A stretch of 64,000 nt of DNA from assembly GCF_000429445.1 (NCBI RefSeq), contig NZ_AUBW01000003.1, positions 310,001-374,000 on the forward strand. The letters are read 5' to 3'. Below, one piece after another: positions 37,314 through 44,910 of the stretch. The notes beneath the pieces are model-generated. The model saw only the letters and a program-made list of their open reading frames with translations, did not search any database and had not been told where the DNA came from. A program made the position numbers and the translations under genes. Position 1 is the first letter of the stretch, and the number at the start of each line of letters is the position of its first letter. Source of the stretch: Algoriphagus terrigena DSM 22685 (GTDB taxonomy: Bacteria; Bacteroidota; Bacteroidia; Cytophagales; Cyclobacteriaceae).

Positions 37314-37321
37314 CAAAGTTA
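37314..37321 (-). promoter_or_regulatory. -7 promoter box (TAACTTTG) for mgsA-pfkA
   Basis: A perfect TANNTTTG on the minus strand predicts transcription from about 37310, giving a leader of roughly 21 nt to the mgsA ATG at 37289. No clear -33 partner was seen. Confidence 0.5.
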
Positions 37322-37430
37322 GGAAAAATTCGCATTCCCATCCCGTGGCCTACTTTTAATAACATGTATATGTAAATGAGTTAATCTGAATTTTGATTTT
37401 ACCCTCATTATCAAGACTTTATGAGTGAAG

Positions 37431-39503
37431 CTATTCTCTTTGGATTTTGGCCTCGGCCTGGCTGTCAATTTTCCCTTCCAACATCAGCAAAAAGGCATAT
37501 TCGAGTGCCAGCTCTTTCAGCGCATTGAATCTCCCGGAGGCTCCGCCGTGCCCCGCTTCCATGTTGGTTTCCAAAAGCAAAAGGTTCGAATCCGTTTTCA
37601 TTTCCCGCAGTTTGGCCACCCACTTGGTCGGTTCCCAGTATTGGACTTGCGAATCATGCAGTCCGGAAGTCACAAGTAGATTTGGGTAGGCTTTAGCCTC
37701 AATATTATCATAGGGAGAATAGGACAGCATGTAGTCGTAGTAGTCTTTTTCCTTTGGATTGCCCCATTCCTGAAACTCCCCGGTAGTCAATGGGATGCTT
37801 TCGTCCAGCATCGTCGTCACCACGTCCACAAAGGGGACATTGGCGATCGCACCGTTGAAGAGCTCCGGTCTCATATTGATCACGGCGCCCACCAGCAGTC
37901 CACCGGCGCTTCCGCCCATGGCATACAGATGGGCTGCTGACGTATATTGGTTGTTGATCAGATGCTCTGCACAGGCGATGAAGTCTGTGAAAGTGTTTCG
38001 TTTGTTGAGCATTTTTCCCTCCTCATACCAGTGCCTTCCCATGTCCTCTCCTCCGCGGATATGTGCGATCGCAAAGACAAAACCCCGGTCCAACAGGCTG
38101 AGTCGGTTGCTGGAGAAATAGGCATCCATGCTATAGCCATACGAACCATAAGAATAGAGCAGGAGCGGATTTTTTCCGTTTTTGGAGAAAAGAGACTTCC
38201 TGTACACCAACGAGATCGGGACCAGCGTCCCATCTGCTGCTTTTGCCCAGATCCGCTCTGAATGGTAGAGCGAAGGGTCATGCCCTCCGACGACTTCCTG
38301 CTGCTTGAGCAAAGTCTTCTCTCTTGAAATCATATCAAAATCAAAAACCGAGCTTGGCGTCACCAGAGAGTTGTAGCCAAAGCGGAGCAAATCGGTATCG
38401 AACTCCGGATTGGTGCTGATCCAAGCGGTGTAGGTCTCGTCATCAAATTCAAGACAAAAACGCTGGCCCTCCCAGGGTTGGATCTGGATTTGGGTGAGTC
38501 CGTTGGTACGTTCCTGAGTGACGAGGTAGCGGGAGAAAAGGTCAAAGTCCTCCAGTAGCACTTCCGGACGATGCGCGATGACGTCGACCCAGTGCTCTTT
38601 GGCAGGAGATAAAACAGGCGCTTTGACTAGTTTGAAGTTCTGTGCGTCTGCATTGGTTTTGATCCAGAAGAAGTCGCCAAAATGGTCAGCAGCGTACTCG
38701 AGGAAAGGGATTCTTTCCTGCAAAACCTGAAACTCGCCGTCAGGCTGATCAGACTTTAGAAATCTCATTTCCGAAGAAATTGTGCTTTCTGAATGGATAA
38801 AGAGGTATTCCTCGGTCTTGGACTTGTGAACCATGCAGGAAAACTCGTCGTCGCTTTCTTCAAAAATCAACTCATCCAACTGGCTGTCAGTGCCGAGTTT
38901 GTGCTTGTAGACGCGATCAGAGCGAAGGGTTTCGGGATCTTGCTTGGAGTAGAAAAGTGTCTGGTTATCCGCTGCCCAGACGAAATTCCCCGTGATCTCC
39001 GGGATCGACTCGGGATAGATTTCGCCTGTTTCGAGATTTTTAAACCAAATCGTGTAGATCCTTCGGCCGACTTCGTCTGCGGCAAATGCCAGGATCTTTT
39101 GATCCGGGGTGGTGGAAGTGCCTCCGACTTGGTAAAAGGATTTTCCTTTTGCCAGGTCGTTTACATTGAGGATGATCTCTTCGACTCCGTCGATGGAGTC
39201 CTTTTTCCGGCAGTAGATCGGATATTCGTCGCCTTTTTCGTAGCGGACATACCAGAAGTATCCCGATTTGAAGTAGGGAACGGTCTGATCGTCTTCCTTG
39301 ATCCGACCTTTCATCTCTTCGAAAAGGCTCTTTTGAAATTCTTCAGTCGTCTGCATCACCGATTTGGTGTAAGCATTCTCCTCCTCGAGATAGGCGATGA
39401 CTGCGGGGTTTTCGCGGTCGTTCATCCAGTAGTACTGGTCGGTGCGAGCGTGATCGTGGATCTCTAAAAGTTGGGGGATCTGGGGTGCAACAGGGGTTTT
39501 CAT
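37431..39503 (-). CDS. ptrB: oligopeptidase B (S9A prolyl oligopeptidase family)
   Basis: This 690-residue cytoplasmic serine peptidase has an N-terminal seven-bladed propeller (about 70-400) and a C-terminal alpha/beta hydrolase domain. Ser532 lies in GGSAGG, the Asp in LVTSGLHDSQVQYWEP and the His in EAGHGGASGR. The N-terminus (DQYYWMNDRENPAVIAYLEE) is typical of PtrB. It cleaves short peptides after basic residues. There is no signal peptide. It is monocistronic. Confidence 0.93.
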   Translation of the reverse strand: MKTPVAPQIPQLLEIHDHARTDQYYWMNDRENPAVIAYLEEENAYTKSVMQTTEEFQKSLFEEMKGRIKEDDQTVPYFKSGYFWYVRYEKGDEYPIYCRKKDSIDGVEEIILNVNDLAKGKSFYQVGGTSTTPDQKILAFAADEVGRRIYTIWFKNLETGEIYPESIPEITGNFVWAADNQTLFYSKQDPETLRSDRVYKHKLGTDSQLDELIFEESDDEFSCMVHKSKTEEYLFIHSESTISSEMRFLKSDQPDGEFQVLQERIPFLEYAADHFGDFFWIKTNADAQNFKLVKAPVLSPAKEHWVDVIAHRPEVLLEDFDLFSRYLVTQERTNGLTQIQIQPWEGQRFCLEFDDETYTAWISTNPEFDTDLLRFGYNSLVTPSSVFDFDMISREKTLLKQQEVVGGHDPSLYHSERIWAKAADGTLVPISLVYRKSLFSKNGKNPLLLYSYGSYGYSMDAYFSSNRLSLLDRGFVFAIAHIRGGEDMGRHWYEEGKMLNKRNTFTDFIACAEHLINNQYTSAAHLYAMGGSAGGLLVGAVINMRPELFNGAIANVPFVDVVTTMLDESIPLTTGEFQEWGNPKEKDYYDYMLSYSPYDNIEAKAYPNLLVTSGLHDSQVQYWEPTKWVAKLREMKTDSNLLLLETNMEAGHGGASGRFNALKELALEYAFLLMLEGKIDSQAEAKIQRE

Positions 39504-39520
39504 CCGAGGTGATTTTGTTG

Positions 39521-39555
39521 CAAGGTTAAGGAAAAATCAATGAGCTTGGTTCAAA
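39521..39555 (-). promoter_or_regulatory. probable promoter of the oligopeptidase gene
   Basis: On the minus strand TAACCTTG (39521-39528) is one mismatch from TANNTTTG, with TTTG (39552-39555) 23 bases upstream as a possible -33 element. Predicted leader is about 14 nt. Confidence 0.4.
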
Positions 39556-39670
39556 GTCTCCCAGTCAAACCTTGGTTTTTCGATTGGATGTAAATGATAT
39601 TTGAGGAGAGTGTTGCACAAAAGCGTTATTTTCAGAATATTGATCTATACTTCAACCAACCGGATACTTT

Positions 39671-40102
39671 ATGGGATTATTGAAAGAGTTTAAAGAGTTT
39701 GCTGTCAAAGGCAATGTCATAGACCTTGCTGTGGGTGTGATTATCGGCGGGGCTTTTGGGAAGATTGTTTCCTCTTTTGTCAACGATGTGGTCATGCCTC
39801 CGATAGGCATCTTGATCGGTGGAGTTGATTTTAAGCAACTGAAGCTGGTTCTGAAGGAAGAAACCGTCAACGCCGCCGGCGAGGCAGTGGCTGCTGTCAC
39901 GCTAAACTATGGGATGTTTATTCAAAACATCGTGGATTTTACCATCATCGCCTTTGTGATCTTCATGGCAATTAAGGGGATCAACCGGATGAACAGGAAG
40001 GAAGAGGCAGCTCCAGCCGCACCTCCGGCACCGCCTGAGCCAACCCACAGTGAGAAACTGCTGGAGGAAATCAGAGACTTGTTGAAGAAAAAAGAATTGT
40101 GA
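39671..40102 (+). CDS. mscL: large-conductance mechanosensitive channel
   Basis: This 143-residue protein has the MscL N-terminal amphipathic helix and TM1 ([39 protein letters not shown]), a periplasmic loop, TM2 (about 78-100, [18 protein letters not shown]) and a charged C-terminal helix ([15 protein letters not shown]). It forms the homopentameric emergency valve for osmotic downshock. The Ala/Pro-rich linker before the last helix is a little longer than usual. A heptamer-repeat spacer and a bidirectional terminator follow. Confidence 0.95.
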   Translation: MGLLKEFKEFAVKGNVIDLAVGVIIGGAFGKIVSSFVNDVVMPPIGILIGGVDFKQLKLVLKEETVNAAGEAVAAVTLNYGMFIQNIVDFTIIAFVIFMAIKGINRMNRKEEAAPAAPPAPPEPTHSEKLLEEIRDLLKKKEL

Positions 40103-40144
40103 TCAGTTTGCGGTCGCAGTAACCTGGTCTTCAGCACGCGGTCA
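40103..40144. repeat. heptamer-repeat array following the mscL stop codon
   Basis: From the base after the stop the sequence steps in sevens: TCAGTTT, GCGGTCG, CAGTAAC, CTGGTCT, TCAGCAC, GCGGTCA. A Y-R-G-T-like core recurs at the same phase. The array ends at the terminator. Confidence 0.5.
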
Positions 40145-40148
40145 AATG

Positions 40149-40186
40149 AAAAATCCTTCGGGGTGTGTAAGCCTCGAAGGATTTTT
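40149..40186. terminator. bidirectional terminator between mscL and the Spy-like gene
   Basis: AAAAATCCTTCG (40149-40160) pairs with CGAAGGATTTTT (40175-40186); the arms are perfect and carry A/T tails suited to both directions. Confidence 0.85.
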
Positions 40187-40200
40187 CATTTTAGAGCTAG

Positions 40201-40256
40201 ATCTGCGACTGCAAACTGAGCCCGAACACTGCTCTCACTGACCACTGATCACTGTC
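40201..40256. repeat. heptamer-repeat array abutting the Spy-like gene's stop codon
   Basis: Eight 7-base units run to the base before the stop codon at 40257: ATCTGCG, ACTGCAA, ACTGAGC, CCGAACA, CTGCTCT, CACTGAC, CACTGAT, CACTGTC. The last three are nearly identical and the earlier ones are decayed versions. Confidence 0.6.
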
Positions 40257-40685
40257 CTACTTTCCGTCTCGGCCCCGCTGATACAGTTGCCGGTTGAAAT
40301 CCCGGGCGATGTTGTTGAGCATCAGGATTTGTTTGGATGTCAGGACTTTGGCAGCCTCGGTGACAAAGATTTGCTCTTCTTTCACCAATTCACCCTGAAG
40401 TTGGAGCCTTTTTTGAATCCTGGACTTGGCTTCCTCTTCGCTGATCGTCTCCAAGTCCTTTCCCAGATGGGAAATCTGGCGCATGGTTTTTTCCCGGGAG
40501 TCGTTGAATTCATTGAAGATTGGCCAGAATTTTTCGGCCTGTTCTGGCTTCAGATCGATCCGGGTAGTGATGAAGGCGATTCTTGCCGCCTGCAGTTTTT
40601 CGCGATCGATCTCGGGTCTCTGTGCAAAAGCACCCCAAGTCAATGCGAAGAACAGAATTAGGAAAGTGATATGATGTTTTTTCAT
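40257..40685 (-). CDS. small periplasmic Spy/CpxP-like protein
   Basis: This 142-residue protein has a signal peptide (1-21, GAFAQ) and a mature part that is almost wholly helical and charged. LKPEQAEKFWPIFNEFNDSR and LTSKQILMLNNI are LTxxQ-like repeats as in Spy/CpxP. Such proteins act as periplasmic chaperones or sensors of envelope stress. It is the third gene of a unit with an ECF sigma factor and a small membrane protein, so it may modulate or be the main output of that sigma factor; this is inference. Confidence 0.78.
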   Translation of the reverse strand: MKKHHITFLILFFALTWGAFAQRPEIDREKLQAARIAFITTRIDLKPEQAEKFWPIFNEFNDSREKTMRQISHLGKDLETISEEEAKSRIQKRLQLQGELVKEEQIFVTEAAKVLTSKQILMLNNIARDFNRQLYQRGRDGK

Positions 40686-40690
40686 AGCGA

Positions 40691-41050
40691 TTAAAACCAG
40701 TTTGATTCATCTTCTACCCACATCTCATCGTAGGCAGGCATTTCTTCTTCAATAATTTGATCTAGCAGGGCGTTGGGATTGTCGGTCAGGCTCAGCACAT
40801 CCTCTGCAGTCCACACCTGGCTTTCGATATACAGATTTGCCTCCTCGTCCATGGAGATCGGCTGGTCTTCTAGATCGAATCCTCCGAGCTGCCAGGTCAG
40901 GCCCAAGCCAAGCAAAACAACCGCCGCGGCAGCATATTTTGTCCAAGAATAGGATCTTCGAGGAGTGGCTTTTGCCAGGATTTGGTCAGGAAGCCGGTCA
41001 AAGTAGCCCTCGGGCGTTTGGAAATCTTTGAGTTTTGGCAGATGCTTCAT
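40691..41050 (-). CDS. small single-pass membrane protein, putative anti-sigma factor
   Basis: This 119-residue protein has a short cytoplasmic segment (PKLKDFQTPEGYFDRLPDQI), one transmembrane helix at about 38-55 and an acidic periplasmic tail ending EDESNWF. The FxTPEGYFDxLP motif recurs at the N-terminus of small proteins encoded beside ECF sigma factors in Bacteroidota. It lies 31 bases after the sigma gene and 5 bases before the Spy-like gene. The anti-sigma role is inferred from topology and order. Confidence 0.7.
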   Translation of the reverse strand: MKHLPKLKDFQTPEGYFDRLPDQILAKATPRRSYSWTKYAAAAVVLLGLGLTWQLGGFDLEDQPISMDEEANLYIESQVWTAEDVLSLTDNPNALLDQIIEEEMPAYDEMWVEDESNWF

Positions 41051-41081
41051 CGTAAGTTAGACTTGGGTGAGAGGATATAGT

Positions 41082-41627
41082 TTACTCAGACAATACATAT
41101 TGTTCTATTTTTTTGACAGCATGATGATAGCTGGCCTTCAATGCCCCGACGCTGGTGCCAGTGATCTCTGACATCTGCTCGTAGGTCAGCTCCTCCTGAT
41201 ACTTCAAATGAAAGACCAGACGCTGTTTCTCAGGAAGTTTTAGAAGTGCTTTTTGAAGTCGTAGTTGGATCTCATCGCCATTTAGATTTCCGTGTTGGTC
41301 GAGGTAGGACTCCATTTTTTCCTGATGATCCTCGATTGGCAAGAAGAAGCGTTTCTTCTTTTTCTCCAAGAAGCTCAGGGCTTCGTTGGTTGCGATCCGG
41401 TACAGCCAGGTAAACAGCGAGGAGTTGCCTTCGAACTTATCCAGACTGCGATAGGCTTTGATGAATGTGTTTTGGGTGAGGTCATCTGCATCCTCGTGTA
41501 TGATGACCATGCGGCGAATGACATGATAGACCTTTCGCTGGTAGGTTTCGATCAACTGCCTGAAGCCCATTTCCCTGGTAAAGGGAGAGCGGATTTGCTC
41601 CAGTATCTGCTGATCGGTTTGGTTCAT
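41082..41627 (-). CDS. ECF-type RNA polymerase sigma factor
   Basis: This 181-residue protein shows region 2 at about 20-95 (YQRKVYHVIRRMVIIHEDAD, TQNTFIKAYRSLDKFEGNSS, FTWLYRIATNEALSFLEKKK) and region 4 at about 125-175 (LPEKQRLVFHLKYQEELTYE, TSVGALKASYHHAVKKIEQ). It is related to RpoE/SigW-type stress sigma factors and leads a three-gene unit with a membrane-bound putative anti-sigma factor and a Spy-like protein, which suggests envelope-stress control. Confidence 0.93.
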   Translation of the reverse strand: MNQTDQQILEQIRSPFTREMGFRQLIETYQRKVYHVIRRMVIIHEDADDLTQNTFIKAYRSLDKFEGNSSLFTWLYRIATNEALSFLEKKKKRFFLPIEDHQEKMESYLDQHGNLNGDEIQLRLQKALLKLPEKQRLVFHLKYQEELTYEQMSEITGTSVGALKASYHHAVKKIEQYVLSE

Positions 41628-41704
41628 TCTTGGGTCATTAGACTTGGGGAATGGAGGATGGTTTAAAAATGCTGGATGTCAGGTGTCCAGTGTCGGATGT
41701 AAAG
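41628..41704. repeat. heptamer-repeat spacer upstream of the sigma gene
   Basis: Directly outside the sigma start codon the sequence runs in 7-base steps: TCTTGGG, TCATTAG, ACTTGGG, GAATGGA, GGATGGT, TTAAAAA, TGCTGGA, TGTCAGG, TGTCCAG, TGTCGGA, TGTAAAG. The TGTC units are the clearest. Confidence 0.55.
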
Positions 41705-41721
41705 CGCACCTGACATCCTGC
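41671..41721 (-). terminator. hairpin downstream of the Usp gene, partly made of heptamer units
   Basis: GGATGTCAGGTG (41674-41685) and CACCTGACATCC (41707-41718) are perfect 12-base inverted arms, extendable with one mismatch, around a 21-base loop. Reading leftward the stem is followed by ATTTTTAAA, so it could terminate the Usp transcript. Confidence 0.55.
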
Positions 41722-41742
41722 AGCCGATCGGTTTTGACCAAG

Positions 41743-42666
41743 TCAAATCTCCAAGATGTAATCCAAAATCCCGGCGTTTTTGCCCTTTGGACGGGTGACC
41801 AGCAGCGGCAGGCTATCGTTGAACTGGATCAGGCGCTCCGCCATACTTCCGATGAACAGCGCCGTGGCGGCTGTCCGGCCTTTAGCTCCGATGATAATGG
41901 CGTCGGCTTCGATCTCCAAAGCCTTGGACACGATCTCCTGCACGGGATCATCATCGTCGTCTTTGGTGTAGATCGGGGTGATTTTGATGCCTTTGGTGTC
42001 GATCTTTCGGATAAATTTCCGGTAGTTGATCTCCGCGTGCATCTTCATGATCTCGGTAAATTCCTCGTAGCTTTTGCCGGTGAAGTGATATCCTGTGGGG
42101 ACGGTGAACACGTTTTGACAGACGATTTCAGCTTTGCCGCCGTGCCTTGCCACGATCATGATCGCTTCCTCCAGCGCATCTTTGGAGTAGTCTGAGAAGT
42201 CGCTGGGGACGAGCAGTTTATTGATCTTTGGTTTTGATCCTTCTGGTACGATCAGGAGGGAGCAGCTGGCTCTTCTGGCCAGTCGCTGCGAGGCCACTCC
42301 GGTACCTGGGAGGTCCACCTTGCGTCCGATCAAGATCATGTCCGCGGACTTTTCCTCGGCCAGTTTCAAGACTTTCTTGGAGAGATTTCCTTCTTTGACT
42401 ACATAGCTGATGGCCAGGCCTTTGATCTCGGGGAAGAATTCATTGACCAGTTTTTCCATGGCTTCCTTCCGCTCGTTGATCATGTTTTCGATCAGATTGG
42501 GGAATTCCTCCAGGACTTCCTTAGGGATCGAAAGGTTCTTGATCACATTGGTAAAGTAGATTTTCTTTACCTGATTGACTTTGGCGATAAATACTGCATA
42601 CTCTATTAATGTCTGATCTAAAGGGGTCTGATCGAGGCAAACAATCAATTTTTTAATCAAGTACAT
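41743..42666 (-). CDS. tandem universal stress protein
   Basis: This 307-residue protein is read from ATG 42666 (MYLIKKLIVCLDQTPLDQ). It contains two Usp domains, about 1-150 and 155-300. The second has KINKLLVPSDFSDYSKDALE and ends with the ATP-loop-like IIIGAKGRTAATALFIGSMA. The first domain's loop (ILIGRKVDLPGTGVASQRLA) is a less standard version. Tandem Usps are common stress proteins of unclear mechanism. A heptamer spacer and hairpin follow. Confidence 0.9.
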   Translation of the reverse strand: MYLIKKLIVCLDQTPLDQTLIEYAVFIAKVNQVKKIYFTNVIKNLSIPKEVLEEFPNLIENMINERKEAMEKLVNEFFPEIKGLAISYVVKEGNLSKKVLKLAEEKSADMILIGRKVDLPGTGVASQRLARRASCSLLIVPEGSKPKINKLLVPSDFSDYSKDALEEAIMIVARHGGKAEIVCQNVFTVPTGYHFTGKSYEEFTEIMKMHAEINYRKFIRKIDTKGIKITPIYTKDDDDDPVQEIVSKALEIEADAIIIGAKGRTAATALFIGSMAERLIQFNDSLPLLVTRPKGKNAGILDYILEI

Positions 42667-42687
42667 GGTAACCGTGGATTTGCGGTG

Positions 42688-42695
42688 CAAAGTTA
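42688..42695 (-). promoter_or_regulatory. -7 promoter box (TAACTTTG) for the Usp gene
   Basis: Perfect TANNTTTG on the minus strand, 21 bases upstream of the ATG, predicting a leader of about 18 nt. The remaining bases 42696-42908 show no gene or recognisable element. Confidence 0.5.
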
Positions 42696-42908
42696 TTTGA
42701 AGACCTATAATCTATTGAGAAATTCGCAAAATAAAATTCCGATTTTGATAGGCGGACGGGTAAAATCCTCATCCTGACCGGAAATGGTAAGATTTGGGAA
42801 GGAATAAAATTTGGAAGAAAACTGCTAAGATCCTGCGACAGGCAAAATTCGCCGCGGCGCACTTGGTTTTTCTACCCGTATTTGCCCAACTCTACGGTTT
42901 CGATCCCG

Positions 42909-42916
42909 TATATTTG
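42909..42916 (+). promoter_or_regulatory. -7 promoter box (TATATTTG) for the structured RNA
   Basis: Perfect TANNTTTG on the plus strand, with TTTG at 42881-42884 as a possible -33 element 24 bases upstream. It is followed four bases later by the 5' arm of the ncRNA closing stem. No protein gene in this orientation follows, so its natural product is an RNA. Confidence 0.55.
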
Positions 42917-42919
42917 TGG

Positions 42920-43115
42920 AGTCCGGGTCGCCGACTTGTTCAAACTTCACAATTTAATTACGATTACGAGTAAAGCCCTTTCCAAAAACAGGCCTCACCC
43001 CGTGAAAGCGGGGCCTCGCACAAAAGGCAGGATAACAGTGGAAGTTTGCGGATTTAAGGCAGCTCAAATCTTGTCAGTACGGAGGTTTGTAACACTCTAA
43101 GGCCCGGACTTTTTT
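42920..43115 (+). ncRNA. candidate structured non-coding RNA, 6S RNA-like architecture
   Basis: The predicted transcript of about 195 nt begins at the end of a promoter box and ends in a T run. P1: AGTCCGGGTC (42920-42929) pairs with GGCCCGGACT (43101-43110), one G-U, then T 43110-43115. P2: TGTTCAAACTTC (42937-42948) pairs with 43082-43094 over 12 pairs with one bulge. A GC hairpin CCCCG/CGGGG sits centrally (42998-43013) and a small hairpin GATTT/AAATC (43051-43070) lies on the 3' side. A closed long-range rod with a large central bubble and a small 3'-strand hairpin is the 6S RNA plan, and the length fits. It is not tmRNA, SRP RNA or RNase P by motif. Its 3' end overlaps the flippase stop on the other strand. 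The structured-RNA call is fairly firm; the 6S identity is inference. Confidence 0.6.
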
Positions 43116-44572
43116 AACCTTGATTTGATCCAGCTCCATTCTTCTTTTCCCACTCCAAGGAGCCAGGACATTCCCACAAACACACCTACTATCAAGACCG
43201 ATTTGATGGGTATCATGAACAGGGGAGCGATTGCTTCACTTTTGAAAAACATCATCGAAAATGCCGGAACTCCCACCAAGAGGATCTTTAGGGTTTCCTT
43301 ACTGAAGGGATTGAGCTGAAGGCGAATTTTCAGATAGAAGTACTTCACCAAATTGAAGGCCAGCATCACGCCGGCGGAACCGATCGCCGCACCCTCAATG
43401 CCAAAGACCGGGATGAGCCAGTAGTTGGCTGCGATGATCAGGATGCTCATACCGATCGTCAGGACAAGGTTGAATCTGTAGTAGCGGGAAAAGACCAGAA
43501 TCTCTCCGTTGACAGAAAAGGCGACATCGAGGATCTTGCCCAGCGCGATGTAAAAGACCACCCATTTGCCTGCCTGGTAGATTTCCCGGTTTGGAACAAA
43601 GTGGTAGATGCTGTCGATGTTGCACCAGATCAGTGCGAAGAGCAGCAGACAGATGTAGAGTTGGCGGTTTGAAATCTGCCGATACAGACCGTTGATTGCA
43701 TGGATCTGATTCTTGGCAAAATGGTCGGCGATGACTGGCATCGCCACCTGCGAAATCGCCCTTCTGGGTAATTCTACGACCAAAGCCATATAAAAGGCAA
43801 TCGAATAGATGGCGTTGGCCTCCAGACTGACCATCGAGCTGACCATGATGCTGTCGATCTTCATGATCAACGTGGAGGCGGCCGTTGCAAGAAAAGTGAC
43901 CAAACTAAAACGGATAAATGAGGACCTAAATCCCGGTGGAAAGTGGTTCCAGTTGAAATCGAGCTGGATTTTTCCCAGCCAGATCAGGTAGATCAACACT
44001 GCAAACAGCGCTAAACCGTAAACCACGACCAACCCTTGCATTACCTGATCAAAATTGATCCATCCCAGCAGATATACCCCCACCAGAATGGATGTGAGCA
44101 GTCTAAGGAATACTTCTCTGAAAAACGTCGGGATGGCAACTTTGACATAAGATCGGCTGTAGGCATCCAAGACGCTGCTTAGTAATGCAAACAGCGTAAC
44201 CAGTAAGACAACCCCCAGGAAATTGATCACTTCCGGCGAATTGGTGGCGAACAGGCCGATGAGTTGGTCTTGGAAGCCAAAGAAAATCCCACTGACTGCG
44301 CCGAATCCCAACAGCGAAAACGCGAGACTGTAGGAAAGAAAGGCAGATTGGTTTTGCTCGAGTTTTGGAAAAAAACGTGTGATCCCATGTCCGACTCCCA
44401 GCTGGGCGAAGGGCACAAACAGCAGCCCTAGATCCTGAATCGTCCGGAAGGTTCCCAACTCGGTGGCGTCCAAGGCGTAGGGATAGAGCCAAAGTACATT
44501 GATGTAACCCAAGACCACTCCGACGTAGGAAAAAATGGTGGTTTGGATACTTTGTTGGGCGATTTTGCTCAT
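43097..44572 (-). CDS. polysaccharide flippase (Wzx/MATE-like oligosaccharide exporter)
   Basis: This 491-residue membrane protein has about fourteen hydrophobic helices and an N-terminus (IQTTIFSYVGVVLGYINVLW, ELGTFRTIQDLGLLFVPFAQ) like the polysaccharide-synthesis branch of the MOP exporters. It should flip a lipid-linked sugar across the inner membrane. No glycosyltransferase genes are adjacent, so it is not part of a visible surface-polysaccharide cluster. Only 12 bases separate its ATG from the terminator upstream, so its promoter must lie inside the terminator/palindrome region or it relies on read-through from feo. Confidence 0.88.
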   Translation of the reverse strand: MSKIAQQSIQTTIFSYVGVVLGYINVLWLYPYALDATELGTFRTIQDLGLLFVPFAQLGVGHGITRFFPKLEQNQSAFLSYSLAFSLLGFGAVSGIFFGFQDQLIGLFATNSPEVINFLGVVLLVTLFALLSSVLDAYSRSYVKVAIPTFFREVFLRLLTSILVGVYLLGWINFDQVMQGLVVVYGLALFAVLIYLIWLGKIQLDFNWNHFPPGFRSSFIRFSLVTFLATAASTLIMKIDSIMVSSMVSLEANAIYSIAFYMALVVELPRRAISQVAMPVIADHFAKNQIHAINGLYRQISNRQLYICLLLFALIWCNIDSIYHFVPNREIYQAGKWVVFYIALGKILDVAFSVNGEILVFSRYYRFNLVLTIGMSILIIAANYWLIPVFGIEGAAIGSAGVMLAFNLVKYFYLKIRLQLNPFSKETLKILLVGVPAFSMMFFKSEAIAPLFMIPIKSVLIVGVFVGMSWLLGVGKEEWSWIKSRLKKSGP

Positions 44573-44584
44573 TGTCGAAAAGTA

Positions 44585-44622
44585 GAAAAAAACCGGGGAT
44601 TCCTTCGAATTCCCGGCTTTTT
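44585..44622. terminator. bidirectional terminator between feo operon and flippase gene
   Basis: CCGGGGATTC (44593-44602) pairs with GAATTCCCGG (44607-44616) with one G-U, around CTTC. A T run follows on the plus strand and an A run precedes it, so it can end transcription leftward as well. It directly abuts the 170-bp palindrome. Confidence 0.75.
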
Positions 44623-44792
44623 AACCCGGATTATGCATTAGGATTCGTAGCGAGGGTTCAAACAGCAAGAAAATCAGTCACTTTGGAGATCGAAGCGTAG
44701 CACCGCTACGTTGAGATTGAAAAGTGAAGCGTAGCTACTGATTTTGAAGCTGTTTGGAGCCGAAGTAGATTTTCTAATGCATATTTCGGGTT
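44623..44792. repeat. 170-bp imperfect palindrome next to the feo operon
   Basis: The outer arms AACCCG and TATGCATTAG (44623-44641) match inverted CTAATGCATA and CGGGTT (44774-44792). Further in, AAACAGC, AAAATCAGT and CACTTT recur inverted as GCTGTTT, ACTGATTTT and AAAGTG. The centre is CGTAGC-ACC-GCTACG (44696-44710), and AAGCGTAGC occurs twice. As RNA it would form one long rod. Its right edge touches the stop codon of the small feo protein. It has no coding capacity; a REP/MITE-like element or processing/termination structure are possibilities. Confidence 0.7.
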
Positions 44793-44908
44793 TATGGTTT
44801 TGCGCATTTGTCGCAGCCAGCCTGTTTCTTGGGTTTGAGAAAGTATTTTCTTCCCAAATAGACCAGCGCGGCTAGCACCAGCAATCCGACACCAATTTCC
44901 TGCCACAT
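44792..44908 (-). CDS. FeoB-associated Cys-rich small membrane protein
   Basis: This 38-residue protein is one transmembrane helix (EIGVGLLVLAALVYLGRKYF) followed by a basic tail and a C-x2-C pair at Cys32 and Cys35 near the end. This is the layout of the FeoB-associated Cys-rich membrane protein family found after feoB in many Bacteria. It begins two bases after the feoB stop and so is co-translated. A role in handling ferrous iron at the FeoB exit is plausible but unproven for the family. Confidence 0.85.
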   Translation of the reverse strand: MWQEIGVGLLVLAALVYLGRKYFLKPKKQAGCDKCAKP

Positions 44909-44910
44909 GA

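Noticed and set aside
42991..43018. GC hairpin as the flippase terminator
   Set aside because: It may help leftward termination, but it fits better as the central hairpin of the plus-strand RNA, so it was not listed separately.
42882..43100. 72-codon plus-strand open frame
   Set aside because: It coincides with the structured RNA and its promoter; the sequence is explained by RNA pairing and the peptide has no family features.
42920..43115. tmRNA, SRP RNA or RNase P RNA
   Set aside because: The tRNA-like ends of tmRNA, the GGAAG-type SRP loop and the RNase P core motifs are absent, and the length does not fit tmRNA or RNase P.
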